This document shows, in pieces, positions 42,336 through 51,507 of a stretch of 64,000 nt of DNA. This DNA comes from CBDCWQ01 sp965223435 (GTDB taxonomy: Bacteria; Myxococcota; Kuafuiibacteriia; Kuafuiibacteriales; Kuafuiibacteriaceae). The notes beneath the pieces were generated by a model. It was not told the origin of the DNA. It saw nothing but the letters and a program-made list of their open reading frames with translations, and ran no database searches. The translations under genes were made by a program, and so were the position numbers. How positions within the stretch are numbered: position 1 is the first letter of the stretch; every line of letters begins with the position of its first letter. Location: the NCBI GenBank assembly GCA_965223435.1, contig CBDCWQ010000007.1:156756-220755 (forward strand), given 5' to 3'.

Positions 42336-42605
42336 CTACTTACGGAGCCCTAATTCCCCGATAAGCGCCTTGTACCGGGCCACACTTCGGCCCTTGAGGT
42401 AGTCGAGAAGCCGCCGTCGACGCCCGACCATCTTGAGGAGGCCTCGGCGGCCGTGGTGATCTTTCGCATGTGCCGAAAAATGCTTCTGGAGCCCGTTGAT
42501 CCGTTCCGTGAGGAGCGCGACCTGGACCTCCGGACTGCCGGTGTCGCCCGGCGCGATCCCGAAGCGCTCAATCAGCTGCGCTTTTTGTGCCTGGAGCAAA
42601 GACAT
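42336..42605 (-). CDS. rpsO: 30S ribosomal protein S15
   Basis: This 89-residue S15 binds the central junction of 16S rRNA and nucleates 30S platform assembly. It begins MSLLQAQKAQLIERFG and contains the family block DTGSPEVQVALLTERINGL, then FSAHAKDHHGRRGLLKMVGRRRRLLDYL. A GGAAGGGAAC ribosome site precedes the ATG at 42605. It has its own promoter at 42654-42683 and is followed by pnp. Confidence 0.97.
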   Translation of the reverse strand: MSLLQAQKAQLIERFGIAPGDTGSPEVQVALLTERINGLQKHFSAHAKDHHGRRGLLKMVGRRRRLLDYLKGRSVARYKALIGELGLRK

Positions 42606-42653
42606 GAACTTGTTCCCTTCCGTAAATACTGACTTCGTTTAGAATTTTGCGGC

Positions 42654-42683
42654 AATCTAGGACCGGGGTTCCCAGGTAGTCAA
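42654..42683 (-). promoter_or_regulatory. Sigma70-type promoter for rpsO-pnp
   Basis: TTGACT (42683-42678) is followed after 18 bases by TAGATT (42659-42654). It lies between truB and rpsO, giving rpsO-pnp an internal promoter with a leader of about 40 bases. Confidence 0.55.
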
Positions 42684-42728
42684 TGCACGGTTTCTCCATG
42701 TTGGTCGGTTCTCAAATACCCATGAACC

Positions 42729-43700
42729 CTAGATGGACTGCGATAGGACGCAAAGGTAGGACACCGCCCGGGTCCCAGCTTCGGTGTTTTCGAGCGTTTG
42801 CGGGTCGACCTCATACCGGGCGACGGCAACCACTTCACCGCCCGGCGCGACCAGCACAACCGGCTTTTCAAATTGGAGGTCTCCCTTACAGGGTAAATCG
42901 CGGATTTGGTGCAGCCGGAGGGGACGGCCATGCGAGACGTCGACTGCTTCTTGGGCACCGAGTTGAATCGACGGGAAGTGGTTCAAGCTATCCCTGATCC
43001 CCATCGGTTGCGCCTCCTTGAGATCATCGAGAGCGCACGCATCATCCACGCTGTGGGGCCCGACTTCCTGCCGCCGAAGGGCCGCCAGGTGGGCGGGAAC
43101 CCCGAGACCTCGGCCAAGCTGAACCGCGAGACTACGAATGTAGGTCCCCTTGGAAACCCGGGCGACGACGTCAATGTACGGAAGCTCGAACCGGGTGAGC
43201 TCCAGCTTTTCAATGTGAACCGTACGCACCGGCAGCTTGACCGGCGCCCCTCGCCTTGCCCGCGCATACAGGCGTTCGCCGCCCACTTTGACCGCCGAGA
43301 ACGCTGGAACTTCTTGCTCGATGTCTCCATGTAAGCCCGCGATGACCTGGAGGACATCCGCCTCGGTGAACCCCGAAAGCGCCCCCTCAGCACACACTTC
43401 GGTCGCTTCGCCTTCACGGTCCAAGGTTGTGGTCGCACGGCCGAGCATTATGCGCGCGGTGTAGGATTTGTCGTGGGCCTCCATGAACCGGCTGATTCGA
43501 GTAGCCCGCCCCAGAGTGAGAACGAGAAGGCCGCTGGCCATGGGATCCAATGTACCGGTGTGGCCGACGGCGCGCTGCCCCAAAACCCGCCGTACACGGC
43601 GGACAACATCGTGGCTGGTGGGCCCCTCTGGTTTGTCCACCAAGAGCACCCCCGAGCAGGACGGATTCGGTGAACCGCCCAAAGAACCCGCTTGGCCCAT
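42729..43700 (-). CDS. truB: tRNA pseudouridine-55 synthase
   Basis: This makes the universal pseudouridine 55 in the T loop of tRNAs. The 323-residue protein has the catalytic motif GHTGTLDPMASGLLVLT (Asp52), the KSYTARIMLG strand, and SKGTYIRSLAVQLG for substrate binding. The ATG at 43700 shares one base with the rbfA stop (TGATG); a GTG at 43703 would also overlap. Confidence 0.96.
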   Translation of the reverse strand: MGQAGSLGGSPNPSCSGVLLVDKPEGPTSHDVVRRVRRVLGQRAVGHTGTLDPMASGLLVLTLGRATRISRFMEAHDKSYTARIMLGRATTTLDREGEATEVCAEGALSGFTEADVLQVIAGLHGDIEQEVPAFSAVKVGGERLYARARRGAPVKLPVRTVHIEKLELTRFELPYIDVVARVSKGTYIRSLAVQLGRGLGVPAHLAALRRQEVGPHSVDDACALDDLKEAQPMGIRDSLNHFPSIQLGAQEAVDVSHGRPLRLHQIRDLPCKGDLQFEKPVVLVAPGGEVVAVARYEVDPQTLENTEAGTRAVSYLCVLSQSI

Positions 43701-44170
43701 CACGGCTCATCCTCCCCGCTGTTCGTCGCCTCGGTGCTCGTGGAAATGACGGCATCGCTTAAGTCTGATTGTTCACGCTCTTGTTGGATAGACCGCAGCA
43801 ATCCCTCGATGTGCGCGCCTTGCGCAATGCTTTTATCGAGATGAAACTCAAGTCTTGGCGTAAAGCGAAGTCGCAAACGGTGAGCAAGTCCCTTTTGCAT
43901 TTGCCCGCCAGCGCGTGTGAGTCCGTCCATGACCGTCTTCAGGATTGCGGGTTCGTCGGGATACACGGACACGTATACTCGGGCGAGCTTCAGGTCTGGG
44001 GTCATGCGTACATCGGTGATGGTGAGCATCGAGGCTTGGCCCAACCGTGGATCTTTGATTGCGCCCGACTCGACCATCTCGCCCAACGCGCGGCGGACTT
44101 CTTCGCCCACCTGGACCGGTCTTGAGGATGGACCGCGCGCATGTCGTTGTTTTCTTCCCATGTTTCGCAT
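43700..44170 (-). CDS. rbfA: 30S ribosome-binding factor A
   Basis: RbfA is a cold-shock KH-type assembly factor that acts late in 16S maturation. The 156-residue protein has VGEEVRRALGEMVESG, the strand TITDVRMTPDLKLARVYVSV, and the helix region GLAHRLRLRFTPRLEFHLDKS, then an acidic tail. The ATG at 44170 has AGGAG nine bases upstream; an ATG at 44161 is possible. It is translationally coupled to truB. Confidence 0.94.
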   Translation of the reverse strand: MRNMGRKQRHARGPSSRPVQVGEEVRRALGEMVESGAIKDPRLGQASMLTITDVRMTPDLKLARVYVSVYPDEPAILKTVMDGLTRAGGQMQKGLAHRLRLRFTPRLEFHLDKSIAQGAHIEGLLRSIQQEREQSDLSDAVISTSTEATNSGEDEP

Positions 44171-44213
44171 CACCTACTGCTCCTGGCGCCCCACCTTGCG
44201 GTTCGGCCAGCAT

Positions 44214-44507
44214 TCAAAAATGTATCAGCTCGAGGCGGGTATCTACGAGCTCAGCGCGACCTGCCGTGCCGCTTTCTACCGCATCCAGAACTTTGTCGAG
44301 CACTCCGTTTACAAATGAGGGATCGTTGGCCACTGCGCCCACGCCGATGACCGCGCGGCCGTGCTCATCGTTGGCGTCTACCTCAGCGATGGACACATGA
44401 AAGCGATGCCGAATTCTTTCGATGATGCTTCGAATCACCTTGCGCTTTTCTTTCAGTGAGCGGGCCGCTGTCAGCGCAAGCGTCATTTGAAGCACCCCTA
44501 CAACCAC
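44214..44507 (-). CDS. ylxP: YlxP/DUF503 family protein
   Basis: This small 97-residue protein, about the usual family length, has VVVGVLQMTLALTAARSLKEKRKVIRSI and RHRFHVSIAEVDANDEHGRAVIGV, the DUF503 pattern. It is found in the nusA-infB-rbfA cluster across bacteria and is linked to ribosome maturation, with an unproven role. A GTG at 44507 is preferred for its AGGTGG site; a TTG at 44525 would add six residues. It lies 226 bases after infB; that spacer holds no clear gene or promoter. Confidence 0.9.
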   Translation of the reverse strand: MVVGVLQMTLALTAARSLKEKRKVIRSIIERIRHRFHVSIAEVDANDEHGRAVIGVGAVANDPSFVNGVLDKVLDAVESGTAGRAELVDTRLELIHF

Positions 44508-44733
44508 GTCCCACCTTGCTTCCAAGCGCCATGCGGACCCTCAGAGTTCAAGACGCGAGTCCGCTGAGTCCCTGATCCCTTGCATGAGTCGATCGGCGAT
44601 TTTTTACCCCAGGTCGTTGAGCAAAATGCGCGCATATACTCAATATGTAAGCATCTTAAGCCGAAGGCGGTTCGGTGAGCTGGGGTGAAAGGCGCCATCG
44701 AATTGTGTAAGAGACCACAGACTCAAGAGGGGA

Positions 44734-47700
44734 CTAAGCGTGGGCCTCAGGCGCGCCCCCAGCACCCGTCGGTTCGTCAAGGACCGCCTCCGTAAGCACG
44801 ATTTCAAAAGCTTCAATGATATCACCCTCTTTGATGTCATTGAACTTTTCAATGCCCATACCGCACTCCAGGCCTTCCTTGACCTCTCGGACGTCGTCCT
44901 TGAAACGCTTCAGGCTGGAAAGTTTGCCTTCGTAAATCGGCTTGCTGTCTCGAAGAAGCCGAATGTTGGCACTTCGGGACACCACCCCATCCACCACCGC
45001 GCAGCCAGCCACCGTGCCCACTTTGGGCACACTGAATGTCTGGCGTACGTCAGCGCGACCGAGATACTTCTCTTTCGAGACCGGGGACAGAAGACCACGC
45101 ATGGCCAGCTTCACTTCATCCACCGCCTCGTAGATGATGTTGTAGGTTCGAATATCGACGTCCAGCGCTCGCGCGGCTTTGAGCGCTTTGGTGTCCGGCC
45201 TTACACCAAAGCCGACCACAATGGCCTCCGACGCCCTTGCAAACTCGACATCGGATTCCACGACCGCACCCACACCACCGCTGATCACCGAAACCTTGAC
45301 CTTGGGGGTAGACTGCGCCGTAAGGGCGTCCCGCAAGGCTTCGACCGAACCCTGAACATCGGCCTTGATCACAATCTTGAGCTCTTTTTGTGCGCCGGTC
45401 TTGATACGAGAGAACAGGTCCTTCAAGGAAACCGTAGACTGGCCGGCCAGTTCCGTTGAGCGCCTCTTCTCGACACGGTGCGCCGCCAAGGCTTTGGCGC
45501 CATCCAACCCGGTGGCCACCCGAAGATCGTCTCCTGGTTGCGGTACACCATCGAGCCCAAGGACTTCTACGGGAACCGAAGGCCCGGCCTCTTTGACCGT
45601 TTTGCCGCCGTCGGTCATCATGGCCCGCACCTTGCCCACACGCTCCCCGACAACGATGATCTCGCCCTTCCTGACTGTACCTTCTTGAACCAACACGGTG
45701 GCCACGGGGCCGCGCCCCTTGTGAATGTGGCCTTCCACCACCACACCCACTGCGGGCGCATTGGGGTCGGCACGAAGTTCCATGATTTCTGCCTGAAGCG
45801 CGATGAGCTCCAGTAGGGGATCAATCCCATCGCCCGTTTTTGCCGAGACCTGGCGGTTCAGCACGTCGCCACCATAGGTTTCGACCAACACACCGTGCTC
45901 CGCCAGTTGCTGAAGAACCCGATCCGGGTTCGCTTCGGCCTTATCGATCTTATTGATGGCCACGATGATCGGAACTTCTGCGGCTTTGGCATGCTCGATG
46001 GCTTCGACCGTTTGCGGCATGACCCCGTCGTCGGCGGCAACAACCAACACCACAATGTCCGTGACGTGCGCACCCCGTGCTCGCATCGCAGTGAAGGCAG
46101 CATGGCCCGGCGTGTCGAGAAAGGTAATGGGCCCCTTAGAGGTATGCACCTGGTAACCCGCGATGCGCTGCGTAATGCCTCCGGCTTCGCCGTCGGCCAC
46201 GTTGGCACTCCGAATCTTATCCAGCAACGAAGTCTTACCGTGATCGACATGCCCCATAACCGTGACCACCGGCGCACGAAGCGGACTGCTTTCGTCGTGG
46301 GCTTCTTTGGCCTCGGTCAGGGCCTTGCCCGTAAGGAAGGCCTCTTCCTTGAATTTCGTGGAGACGGTCTCATACCCAAACTCTGCGCAAACCATGCCTG
46401 CGGTATCGTGATCGATGGGCTGGTTCATGGTGGCCATCACACCATTTTTCATGAGCCAACCGATGACCTCCGCCGCCTTCCGACTCATCTGCTGGGAAAG
46501 TTCGGCCACCGTAATGAAATCGCCGATCTGAATCGGGCGCTTGACCAAAGGCTGGGTCGCTTCAACCCGCTTCACAACCTTCTTGCCTCGGGTCCGCTTT
46601 CGGGTAACCGCGGGATAGTAGACCTGCCCACGCCGGTGTTCCAAAAGATCCTTGGCCGACATCTCTTCTCGGCGCCTAGCCCCTCGAGTTTTACCTCGAG
46701 CAGCCTCTTTTCGGACATCGACCAGTTCTTTGCGCTTGCCCGACGCGTCGGTTCTCACCACCAACTCCGTCACTGGCGAAGCGGCAAGCTCCATCGGTTT
46801 TCCCCATTCCTTGGGGGGCTCAGGACGTTTGGACGCCTTCAACCTGGCCTTCAGCACGCTCGGATCGATGGTCCGAACGATCTTCGATTGGGCGGCTTCT
46901 TCCTTTTTGGCCGCAGCCACGGTGGATGGGGTTGGCGGTGCCACCCGGGTGCTCGATTTCTCCATACGCTCCGCACTATCCTGCGTGAAATCCGACACAG
47001 AGATGCCGACGTCTTCAACCTCAGGTTTTTCGTCTTCTTCGTCGTAAACGTCGTCTCTTTTTCGGTCTGGGCGCGCGGGCCTTGCCTCGCGCCGCTCCCG
47101 CTTCTCACCATCGGACTCAGCGCTCGACGCGGCTTCGTCCGCTTCTGGGCCAGGCGCCGAAAGCGTCTCCGACGCGCTTGCCGTGTTACTAGGCTCCGAA
47201 TCTTTGGCGTCAAGCTCGACCGGCTTGGCCGTGGGTCGCGCGACCCGCGCGACCCGCTTGGCCGGCTTAGGCTCGGCCTTCGGGGGTGGGGTTATTTCAG
47301 GTTTTTCGGGTGCGGGCGTCTTTTCTTCGGGGGCCTTTGGGCGCGCCACACGCTTTTTGGGGGCCTTCGTCTCCTTGGCGGCGACCACCGCAGGCGGCGT
47401 TTCCGTGGGCTGAGGCTCTGTCTTGATCTTCTCTTCGCTGGAAACAACCACCTTTTTTGCGGTGCCTGCGGTCTTGGCCAAATCCACCGCGGGCGGCGCT
47501 TCTTCGGCGGCCGCCTTGGGGGCGGCCCGTTGCGCCGCGGCTCCGGGGCGCCGAATCACTTGCGGCTTGGCGTCACCCCCGCGTGGTCGGCGACGGATAA
47601 CCCCGCGGCTAATGCGCCGTTCTTCGGTGCGATCGCGTCGCTCGTCTTCTTCACGCTTGAGCGCCTTTTTGACCTCTTGGTCGTCGACCGACGAGGAGTG

Positions 47701-47799
47701 AGACTTCACCTCGAAGCCCAACTTCTGCAGCTTGTCGATCAAATCGCGGTTCGTGTAGCCCAGCTCACGCGCGAGCTCAAATATGCGCTTCTTCCCCAT
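44734..47799 (-). CDS. infB: Translation initiation factor IF-2
   Basis: This 1021-residue GTPase brings fMet-tRNA to the 30S subunit and promotes 50S joining. It has an IF2_N domain (MGKKRIFELARELGYTNRDLIDKL), a very long Lys/Ala/Pro/Glu linker (about 60-430), a second N domain region, then the G domain with G1 GHVDHGKTSLLDKIR, G2 GGITQRIAGY, G3 LDTPGHAAFTAM, and G4 AINKIDKA, and C-terminal domains. The linker is longer than in E. coli but typical of deltaproteobacteria. Its ATG shares one base with the rnpM stop. Confidence 0.97.
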   Translation of the reverse strand: MGKKRIFELARELGYTNRDLIDKLQKLGFEVKSHSSSVDDQEVKKALKREEDERRDRTEERRISRGVIRRRPRGGDAKPQVIRRPGAAAQRAAPKAAAEEAPPAVDLAKTAGTAKKVVVSSEEKIKTEPQPTETPPAVVAAKETKAPKKRVARPKAPEEKTPAPEKPEITPPPKAEPKPAKRVARVARPTAKPVELDAKDSEPSNTASASETLSAPGPEADEAASSAESDGEKRERREARPARPDRKRDDVYDEEDEKPEVEDVGISVSDFTQDSAERMEKSSTRVAPPTPSTVAAAKKEEAAQSKIVRTIDPSVLKARLKASKRPEPPKEWGKPMELAASPVTELVVRTDASGKRKELVDVRKEAARGKTRGARRREEMSAKDLLEHRRGQVYYPAVTRKRTRGKKVVKRVEATQPLVKRPIQIGDFITVAELSQQMSRKAAEVIGWLMKNGVMATMNQPIDHDTAGMVCAEFGYETVSTKFKEEAFLTGKALTEAKEAHDESSPLRAPVVTVMGHVDHGKTSLLDKIRSANVADGEAGGITQRIAGYQVHTSKGPITFLDTPGHAAFTAMRARGAHVTDIVVLVVAADDGVMPQTVEAIEHAKAAEVPIIVAINKIDKAEANPDRVLQQLAEHGVLVETYGGDVLNRQVSAKTGDGIDPLLELIALQAEIMELRADPNAPAVGVVVEGHIHKGRGPVATVLVQEGTVRKGEIIVVGERVGKVRAMMTDGGKTVKEAGPSVPVEVLGLDGVPQPGDDLRVATGLDGAKALAAHRVEKRRSTELAGQSTVSLKDLFSRIKTGAQKELKIVIKADVQGSVEALRDALTAQSTPKVKVSVISGGVGAVVESDVEFARASEAIVVGFGVRPDTKALKAARALDVDIRTYNIIYEAVDEVKLAMRGLLSPVSKEKYLGRADVRQTFSVPKVGTVAGCAVVDGVVSRSANIRLLRDSKPIYEGKLSSLKRFKDDVREVKEGLECGMGIEKFNDIKEGDIIEAFEIVLTEAVLDEPTGAGGAPEAHA

Positions 47800-48425
47800 C
47801 AGTGCTTGATCCTTGCTCCCAGAGTTCCTGCTTGTTCTTCCGGACGCGCCAAGCCCTCCAGCCGCCGTGACTCCACGCGAATGCGCCGAGCGAGTTCGGA
47901 GGCGCGAAGGCCCACAGTACTCACTTCATTTTTGCCAAGAACACGACCAAGTTGAGCTTTGGTCAGTTGTGACAACCAGCCTTCTCTTCTGCCCTCGGGA
48001 CGTGCGTCAAAAACAGCCGCCTTGGTGCGTGCGCTGGAGTCCTTGGCAACCACCACCCAGCCGTCGAGAAGCGACCCTTGGCTTTGCAGCGCGTCCACGG
48101 TGGCCTCGGTGCCTAAGACCACGTGGCCCGCGCGACGGGCGAGCCCCAAAAGCTCAAGGAGTCGTGCTTGAAGCCTTCGTTCGGTTTCTGCCAACAGACC
48201 GGTCATTTCCTCAGACGAAAGGGGCGACAGCTCCATTCGAAAAGTTCGTCGAAGCCCCTTGGCCGAGAGCGCCGCCTGGAGAGTCTTGCGATCCGACGCG
48301 AGGTACACCCCTCGGCCCGGCGCTCGACCCAAGATATCTATGAAGGGTTTCTTATCGGCCCCAAGACCCAGTCGGAGCAGATGCTCTTTGGGCGCACGCC
48401 GCCGCGTCCATGCACATTGTCGCAT
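47799..48425 (-). CDS. RnpM/YlxR (DUF448) domain fused to L7Ae-like domain
   Basis: This protein of about 208 residues has, at residues 1-75, the YlxR/RnpM pattern (RRRAPKEHLLRLGLG, then the GRAPGRGVYLASDRKTLQAAL loop), a regulator of RNase P. Residues 90-200 match the L7Ae/YlxQ kink-turn-binding family: LLELLGLARRAGHVVLGTEATVDALQSQG, then VVVAKDSSARTKAAV. In Bacillus ylxR and ylxQ are separate adjacent genes, and here they are fused. The start could be the ATG at 48425 or a GTG at 48431, with a GGAAG site upstream. It is between nusA and infB, the usual place. Confidence 0.85.
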   Translation of the reverse strand: MRQCAWTRRRAPKEHLLRLGLGADKKPFIDILGRAPGRGVYLASDRKTLQAALSAKGLRRTFRMELSPLSSEEMTGLLAETERRLQARLLELLGLARRAGHVVLGTEATVDALQSQGSLLDGWVVVAKDSSARTKAAVFDARPEGRREGWLSQLTKAQLGRVLGKNEVSTVGLRASELARRIRVESRRLEGLARPEEQAGTLGARIKH

Positions 48426-48495
48426 GGACACCTTGGTCGCACTTCCTTTTCGCGCTCGAGCCAACACCGCGTTGTTCCCATCTGCTCACGCACGT

Positions 48496-50154
48496 TTATG
48501 CGGTCGCTTCGGACGAGGGTTGGGCCTCTGCCAACGCTTCGTGCGCGGCCTCGACAAGTTCTGAGGGTTCATAGTCATCTTCCGGTCCTGCGTCCTCCGT
48601 GGAAGGCTCTACATGTATGCCTTTGCCTTCTTTGTCCAGGTAGACCTTCGCCGCGTGTCGAATCTGGTCGAGCTTTTCGATGCTGAGGCCGGTCTTCTCC
48701 GCCAAGCTGGACAGCTCGACCATCTCGGCCACACTCTCCACGGAGTGGAGATTGGCGGTTTCGAGCTTCTCGATGAGGTTCGGGCCAACGCCCCGAATGC
48801 GTGCGATCCGGTCCACCTCGGGCAGCAGATTTGCCCGCGATGCCGCGCGCTTAAACATGCTTCGGGCCTGGGTCCGGGCCTCGCGCTCCTCTTCTTTTTT
48901 CTGCTCCTCGCGCTCTGAGGCCTCTTCCTCGACCACCCGCTCCGCGTCTTTTTTGAGGCGGCCTGCCAGGTCCTCGCCGATGCCGGGAATGCCTGAAAGA
49001 AAAGTCACATCCGTCCTTAAAATGTCGTCCGCGGAGCGAATCCCGTAGTTGTATAGGGTCTGCATATGGATGTCGTTCACACCCTTGAGACGTCCGAGCG
49101 ACTTAAACGCCCGCTCTTTGATCTCTTTGACTTTCGACTCTGAAACGATATCGAGCCGCCACCCCGTGAGCTGCGAGGCTAGCCTGACATTTTGCCCCCG
49201 TCGACCGATCGCTAAGGACAGCTGGTCATCGGGTACTATGATTTCCATGGAGTGGTTCACACTGTCGACGAGAACCCGGCTCACCTCCGCGGGCGCCAAC
49301 GCGTTGCACACAAAACGTGCAGGGTCTTCATCGTAAGGCACAATATCGACTTTTTCGCCGCGAAGCTCTTGGACCACCGCTTGAACCCGCGAGCCCTTCA
49401 TCCCCACACAGGCACCCACCGGATCGACATCGCGATCCGACGAGGACACCGCAATCTTGGAGCGTGCCCCCGGCTCGCGTGCTGCCGCTTCAATTTTGAC
49501 AACACCTTCATAGATTTCAGGGACTTCCATCTCAAACAGCTTCACGAGAAGGCCGGGGGAAGTGCGAGAAAGGACAATCTGCGAGCCCCGAGCCTGTTTG
49601 TTGACGTCCAGCACGTAGGCCTGAATACGGTCCGATGCCCGGTAGGACTCACGCGGGCACTGTTCTCGAATAGGGAGGACCGCCTCGGCGCGACCGAGGT
49701 CGACGATGATATTGCCCCGCTCGAAGCGACGGACCACGCCGGTGGCCAGTTCCTCTTTGCGATCGGCGTACTCGTTGAAAACGTTTTCGCGCTCCGCCTC
49801 TCTGACCCGCTGAATAATGACCTGTTTGGCGGTTTGCGCCGCAATCCGGCCAAGATCGGCGCGCTCGATGCGAATACCTAGGGAATCTCCGATCTGACAG
49901 TCCGGGTCCAACGCCTGAGCTTCTTCAACCGTGATGTCGACCGCCGGATTTTCAATCACTTCCGCGACCTGGCGAAACTCAAATATTTCGACATCGCCGG
50001 TATCCACGTTGAAGTGGGCTTCGATATCCCTGTCCATACCGAAGACCTTTCGGGCCGCGGTCAGCATCGCGGCCTCGAGCGCTTCGAGAAGAATGGTTTT
50101 GGCAATGCCCTTGTCCCGGGCGACCTGTTCGATGATGACGTTGAGATTGTCCAA
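48496..50154 (-). CDS. nusA: Transcription termination/antitermination protein NusA
   Basis: This 552-residue RNA polymerase-binding factor has an N-terminal domain (MDNLNVIIEQVARDKGIAKTILLEALE), an S1 domain (EELATGVVRRFERGNIIVDLG), KH1 and KH2 (GACVGMKGSRVQAVVQELRGEKVDIV and LAIGRRGQNVRLASQLTGW), then a C-terminal region with two helix-hairpin-helix-like blocks (FLSGIPGIGEDLAGRL and IARIRGVGPNLIEKLETANL) joined by a charged coiled stretch. NusA affects pausing and its own attenuation, relevant to the terminator before rimP. Confidence 0.97.
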   Translation of the reverse strand: MDNLNVIIEQVARDKGIAKTILLEALEAAMLTAARKVFGMDRDIEAHFNVDTGDVEIFEFRQVAEVIENPAVDITVEEAQALDPDCQIGDSLGIRIERADLGRIAAQTAKQVIIQRVREAERENVFNEYADRKEELATGVVRRFERGNIIVDLGRAEAVLPIREQCPRESYRASDRIQAYVLDVNKQARGSQIVLSRTSPGLLVKLFEMEVPEIYEGVVKIEAAAREPGARSKIAVSSSDRDVDPVGACVGMKGSRVQAVVQELRGEKVDIVPYDEDPARFVCNALAPAEVSRVLVDSVNHSMEIIVPDDQLSLAIGRRGQNVRLASQLTGWRLDIVSESKVKEIKERAFKSLGRLKGVNDIHMQTLYNYGIRSADDILRTDVTFLSGIPGIGEDLAGRLKKDAERVVEEEASEREEQKKEEEREARTQARSMFKRAASRANLLPEVDRIARIRGVGPNLIEKLETANLHSVESVAEMVELSSLAEKTGLSIEKLDQIRHAAKVYLDKEGKGIHVEPSTEDAGPEDDYEPSELVEAAHEALAEAQPSSEATA

Positions 50155-50249
50155 TTCTATGCCCTGCCTGTTCCGAACGCTTTGAGCCCCTGTGTCCCTT
50201 CAGAGTGTGTCCTTAATTGCTCCCTTTCGATCCTTCCCATATCGCCGCC

Positions 50250-50744
50250 CTACTTCCAGTCAGGTTCCAGGTTGGCTTTGGCCACCGAAGTCAGCTCAAG
50301 GTCAACCGGAAGGCCATCCACCTCGAGGGTCAAAACCCCGCCTTCCACCTTCTGCAAGAACCCCGTGAACACTCGCCGATTTGCGATCTTTTGGTAAGTC
50401 TTCAACCGGATTCGCTTCCCGACGGCCCGTTCGAAGTGGACCGTCTGCCTCAGCGGACGAAAAATTCCGGGGGACGAGACCTCAAGCCGGTAGGGCCCAG
50501 ACACGGGGGCCTCCACATCCAAGATATCGCCCAACAGGCGTGAAACCCGAGAACAGTCTTCCACCCGAACCCCTGGTCCCTCAGGAGGCGAAGGGCAGCT
50601 ATCAAGGTATACCCTCAAGATCGATTGTCCACGATCCGTCAGCTGCTCGACATCGACCAATTCGTAACCCTCAGCCGTCACCACACGCTCGATGCACGAC
50701 CGTACTGGTTCCGCCGTTGATTCACCGTTCGTGCGCTGCGCCAT
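50250..50744 (-). CDS. rimP: Ribosome maturation factor RimP
   Basis: This 164-residue 30S assembly factor acts before RbfA. Features are PVRSCIERVVTAEGYELVDVE, the SILRVYLDS strand, DCSRVSRLLGDILDVE, GPYRLEVSSPGIFRPLR, and a C-terminal SH3-like domain. An AGGG ribosome site precedes the ATG at 50744. It is the first gene of the operon and lies immediately downstream of a strong intrinsic terminator. Confidence 0.95.
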   Translation of the reverse strand: MAQRTNGESTAEPVRSCIERVVTAEGYELVDVEQLTDRGQSILRVYLDSCPSPPEGPGVRVEDCSRVSRLLGDILDVEAPVSGPYRLEVSSPGIFRPLRQTVHFERAVGKRIRLKTYQKIANRRVFTGFLQKVEGGVLTLEVDGLPVDLELTSVAKANLEPDWK

Positions 50745-50751
50745 GTTCCCT

Positions 50752-50799
50752 AAAAACAAAAAAAAGGTGGAAGGCCACACTCCGTCGGCCCCCACCTTT
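50752..50799 (-). terminator. Intrinsic terminator in the rimP-nusA operon leader (likely attenuator)
   Basis: On the minus strand a stem (50799-50792 with 50770-50763, extended by GGCC pairs 50790-50787 with 50776-50773) encloses a ten-base loop and runs into a T tract (50762-50752). It is oriented toward rimP, ending eight bases before its ATG. No gene on this strand lies upstream before the divergent nitroreductase at 50920, so it is probably a leader attenuator, not a gene end. NusA-controlled attenuation of this operon is known in E. coli. Confidence 0.8.
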
Positions 50800-50919
50800 C
50801 CCTTCAGCACGAAGCCAAAGAAAAGGTTTTCCTCGGTTCATGGATCACCGATTCCCCCACGACATGCAAGAAAAAAAGTCTAGTTGTAAACCCTAGGTAG
50901 TCCTGCTAATCCCAGAACC

Positions 50920-51507
50920 ATGGATGTTTTGGACGCCATTCGCCTTCGCCGCTCCATCAAGCCGGAAGCGATGAAACCCGACCCGGTTGACGTCTCGTTG
51001 ATCCATACCGTGCTGGACGCCGCCAATTGGGCACCCTCTCACGGCCACACCGAGCCCTGGCGATTTCAAATTTTTACCGGGGGCGCAAAAAGACGGCTGG
51101 CAGAGGCCGTCTGTTCGGTCCTGGCGGACGACCCCCGCGTACCACTCGGCCCGGATGATCCCCGTAGACAAAAAACGACACGCAAAATGGACCTGGCTCC
51201 GGTCGTCATGGCCATCGTCTGCGCCTCAAGCGATGGCCCTAAAATCGTTCCCCACGAAGAGATCGCGTCGACGGCTATAGCGGTTCACAACATGCACTTG
51301 GCCGCCCGCGCGTACGGCCTCGGCGCTTTTTGGTCCTCAGGCACCAAGGCCTTTCATCCTCGCATGGCGACCTTTTTGGGCCTTGGTCCGAACGAACAGT
51401 GTCTCGGCTTTTTTTACTTGGGATGGCCGCGCGTGCCTTGGCCCGGTGGCACACGACGCCCCATTCAAGACAAGCTCCAGTGGTTTGATGACATCCCAAG
51501 CGACTGA
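50920..51507 (+). CDS. Nitroreductase-family flavoprotein
   Basis: This 195-residue FMN protein starts MDVLDAIRLRRSIK. The FMN-binding pattern is present: RRSIKPE arginines, ANWAPSHGHTEPWRF, HNMHLAARAYGLGAFWSSG, and a C-terminal LGFFYLGWP. Members reduce nitro-aromatics, quinones or enones with NAD(P)H; the physiological substrate is not evident. The form resembles the YdjA group (short, with GHTEPWRF). It is divergent from rimP. Confidence 0.88.
   Translation: MDVLDAIRLRRSIKPEAMKPDPVDVSLIHTVLDAANWAPSHGHTEPWRFQIFTGGAKRRLAEAVCSVLADDPRVPLGPDDPRRQKTTRKMDLAPVVMAIVCASSDGPKIVPHEEIASTAIAVHNMHLAARAYGLGAFWSSGTKAFHPRMATFLGLGPNEQCLGFFYLGWPRVPWPGGTRRPIQDKLQWFDDIPSD

Noticed and set aside
44508..44733. 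Hidden gene between infB and ylxP
   Set aside because: Only short frames without ribosome sites or family features.
50881..50920. Promoter boxes for nitroreductase or rimP
   Set aside because: Best candidates match at most four of six at each box with poor spacing.
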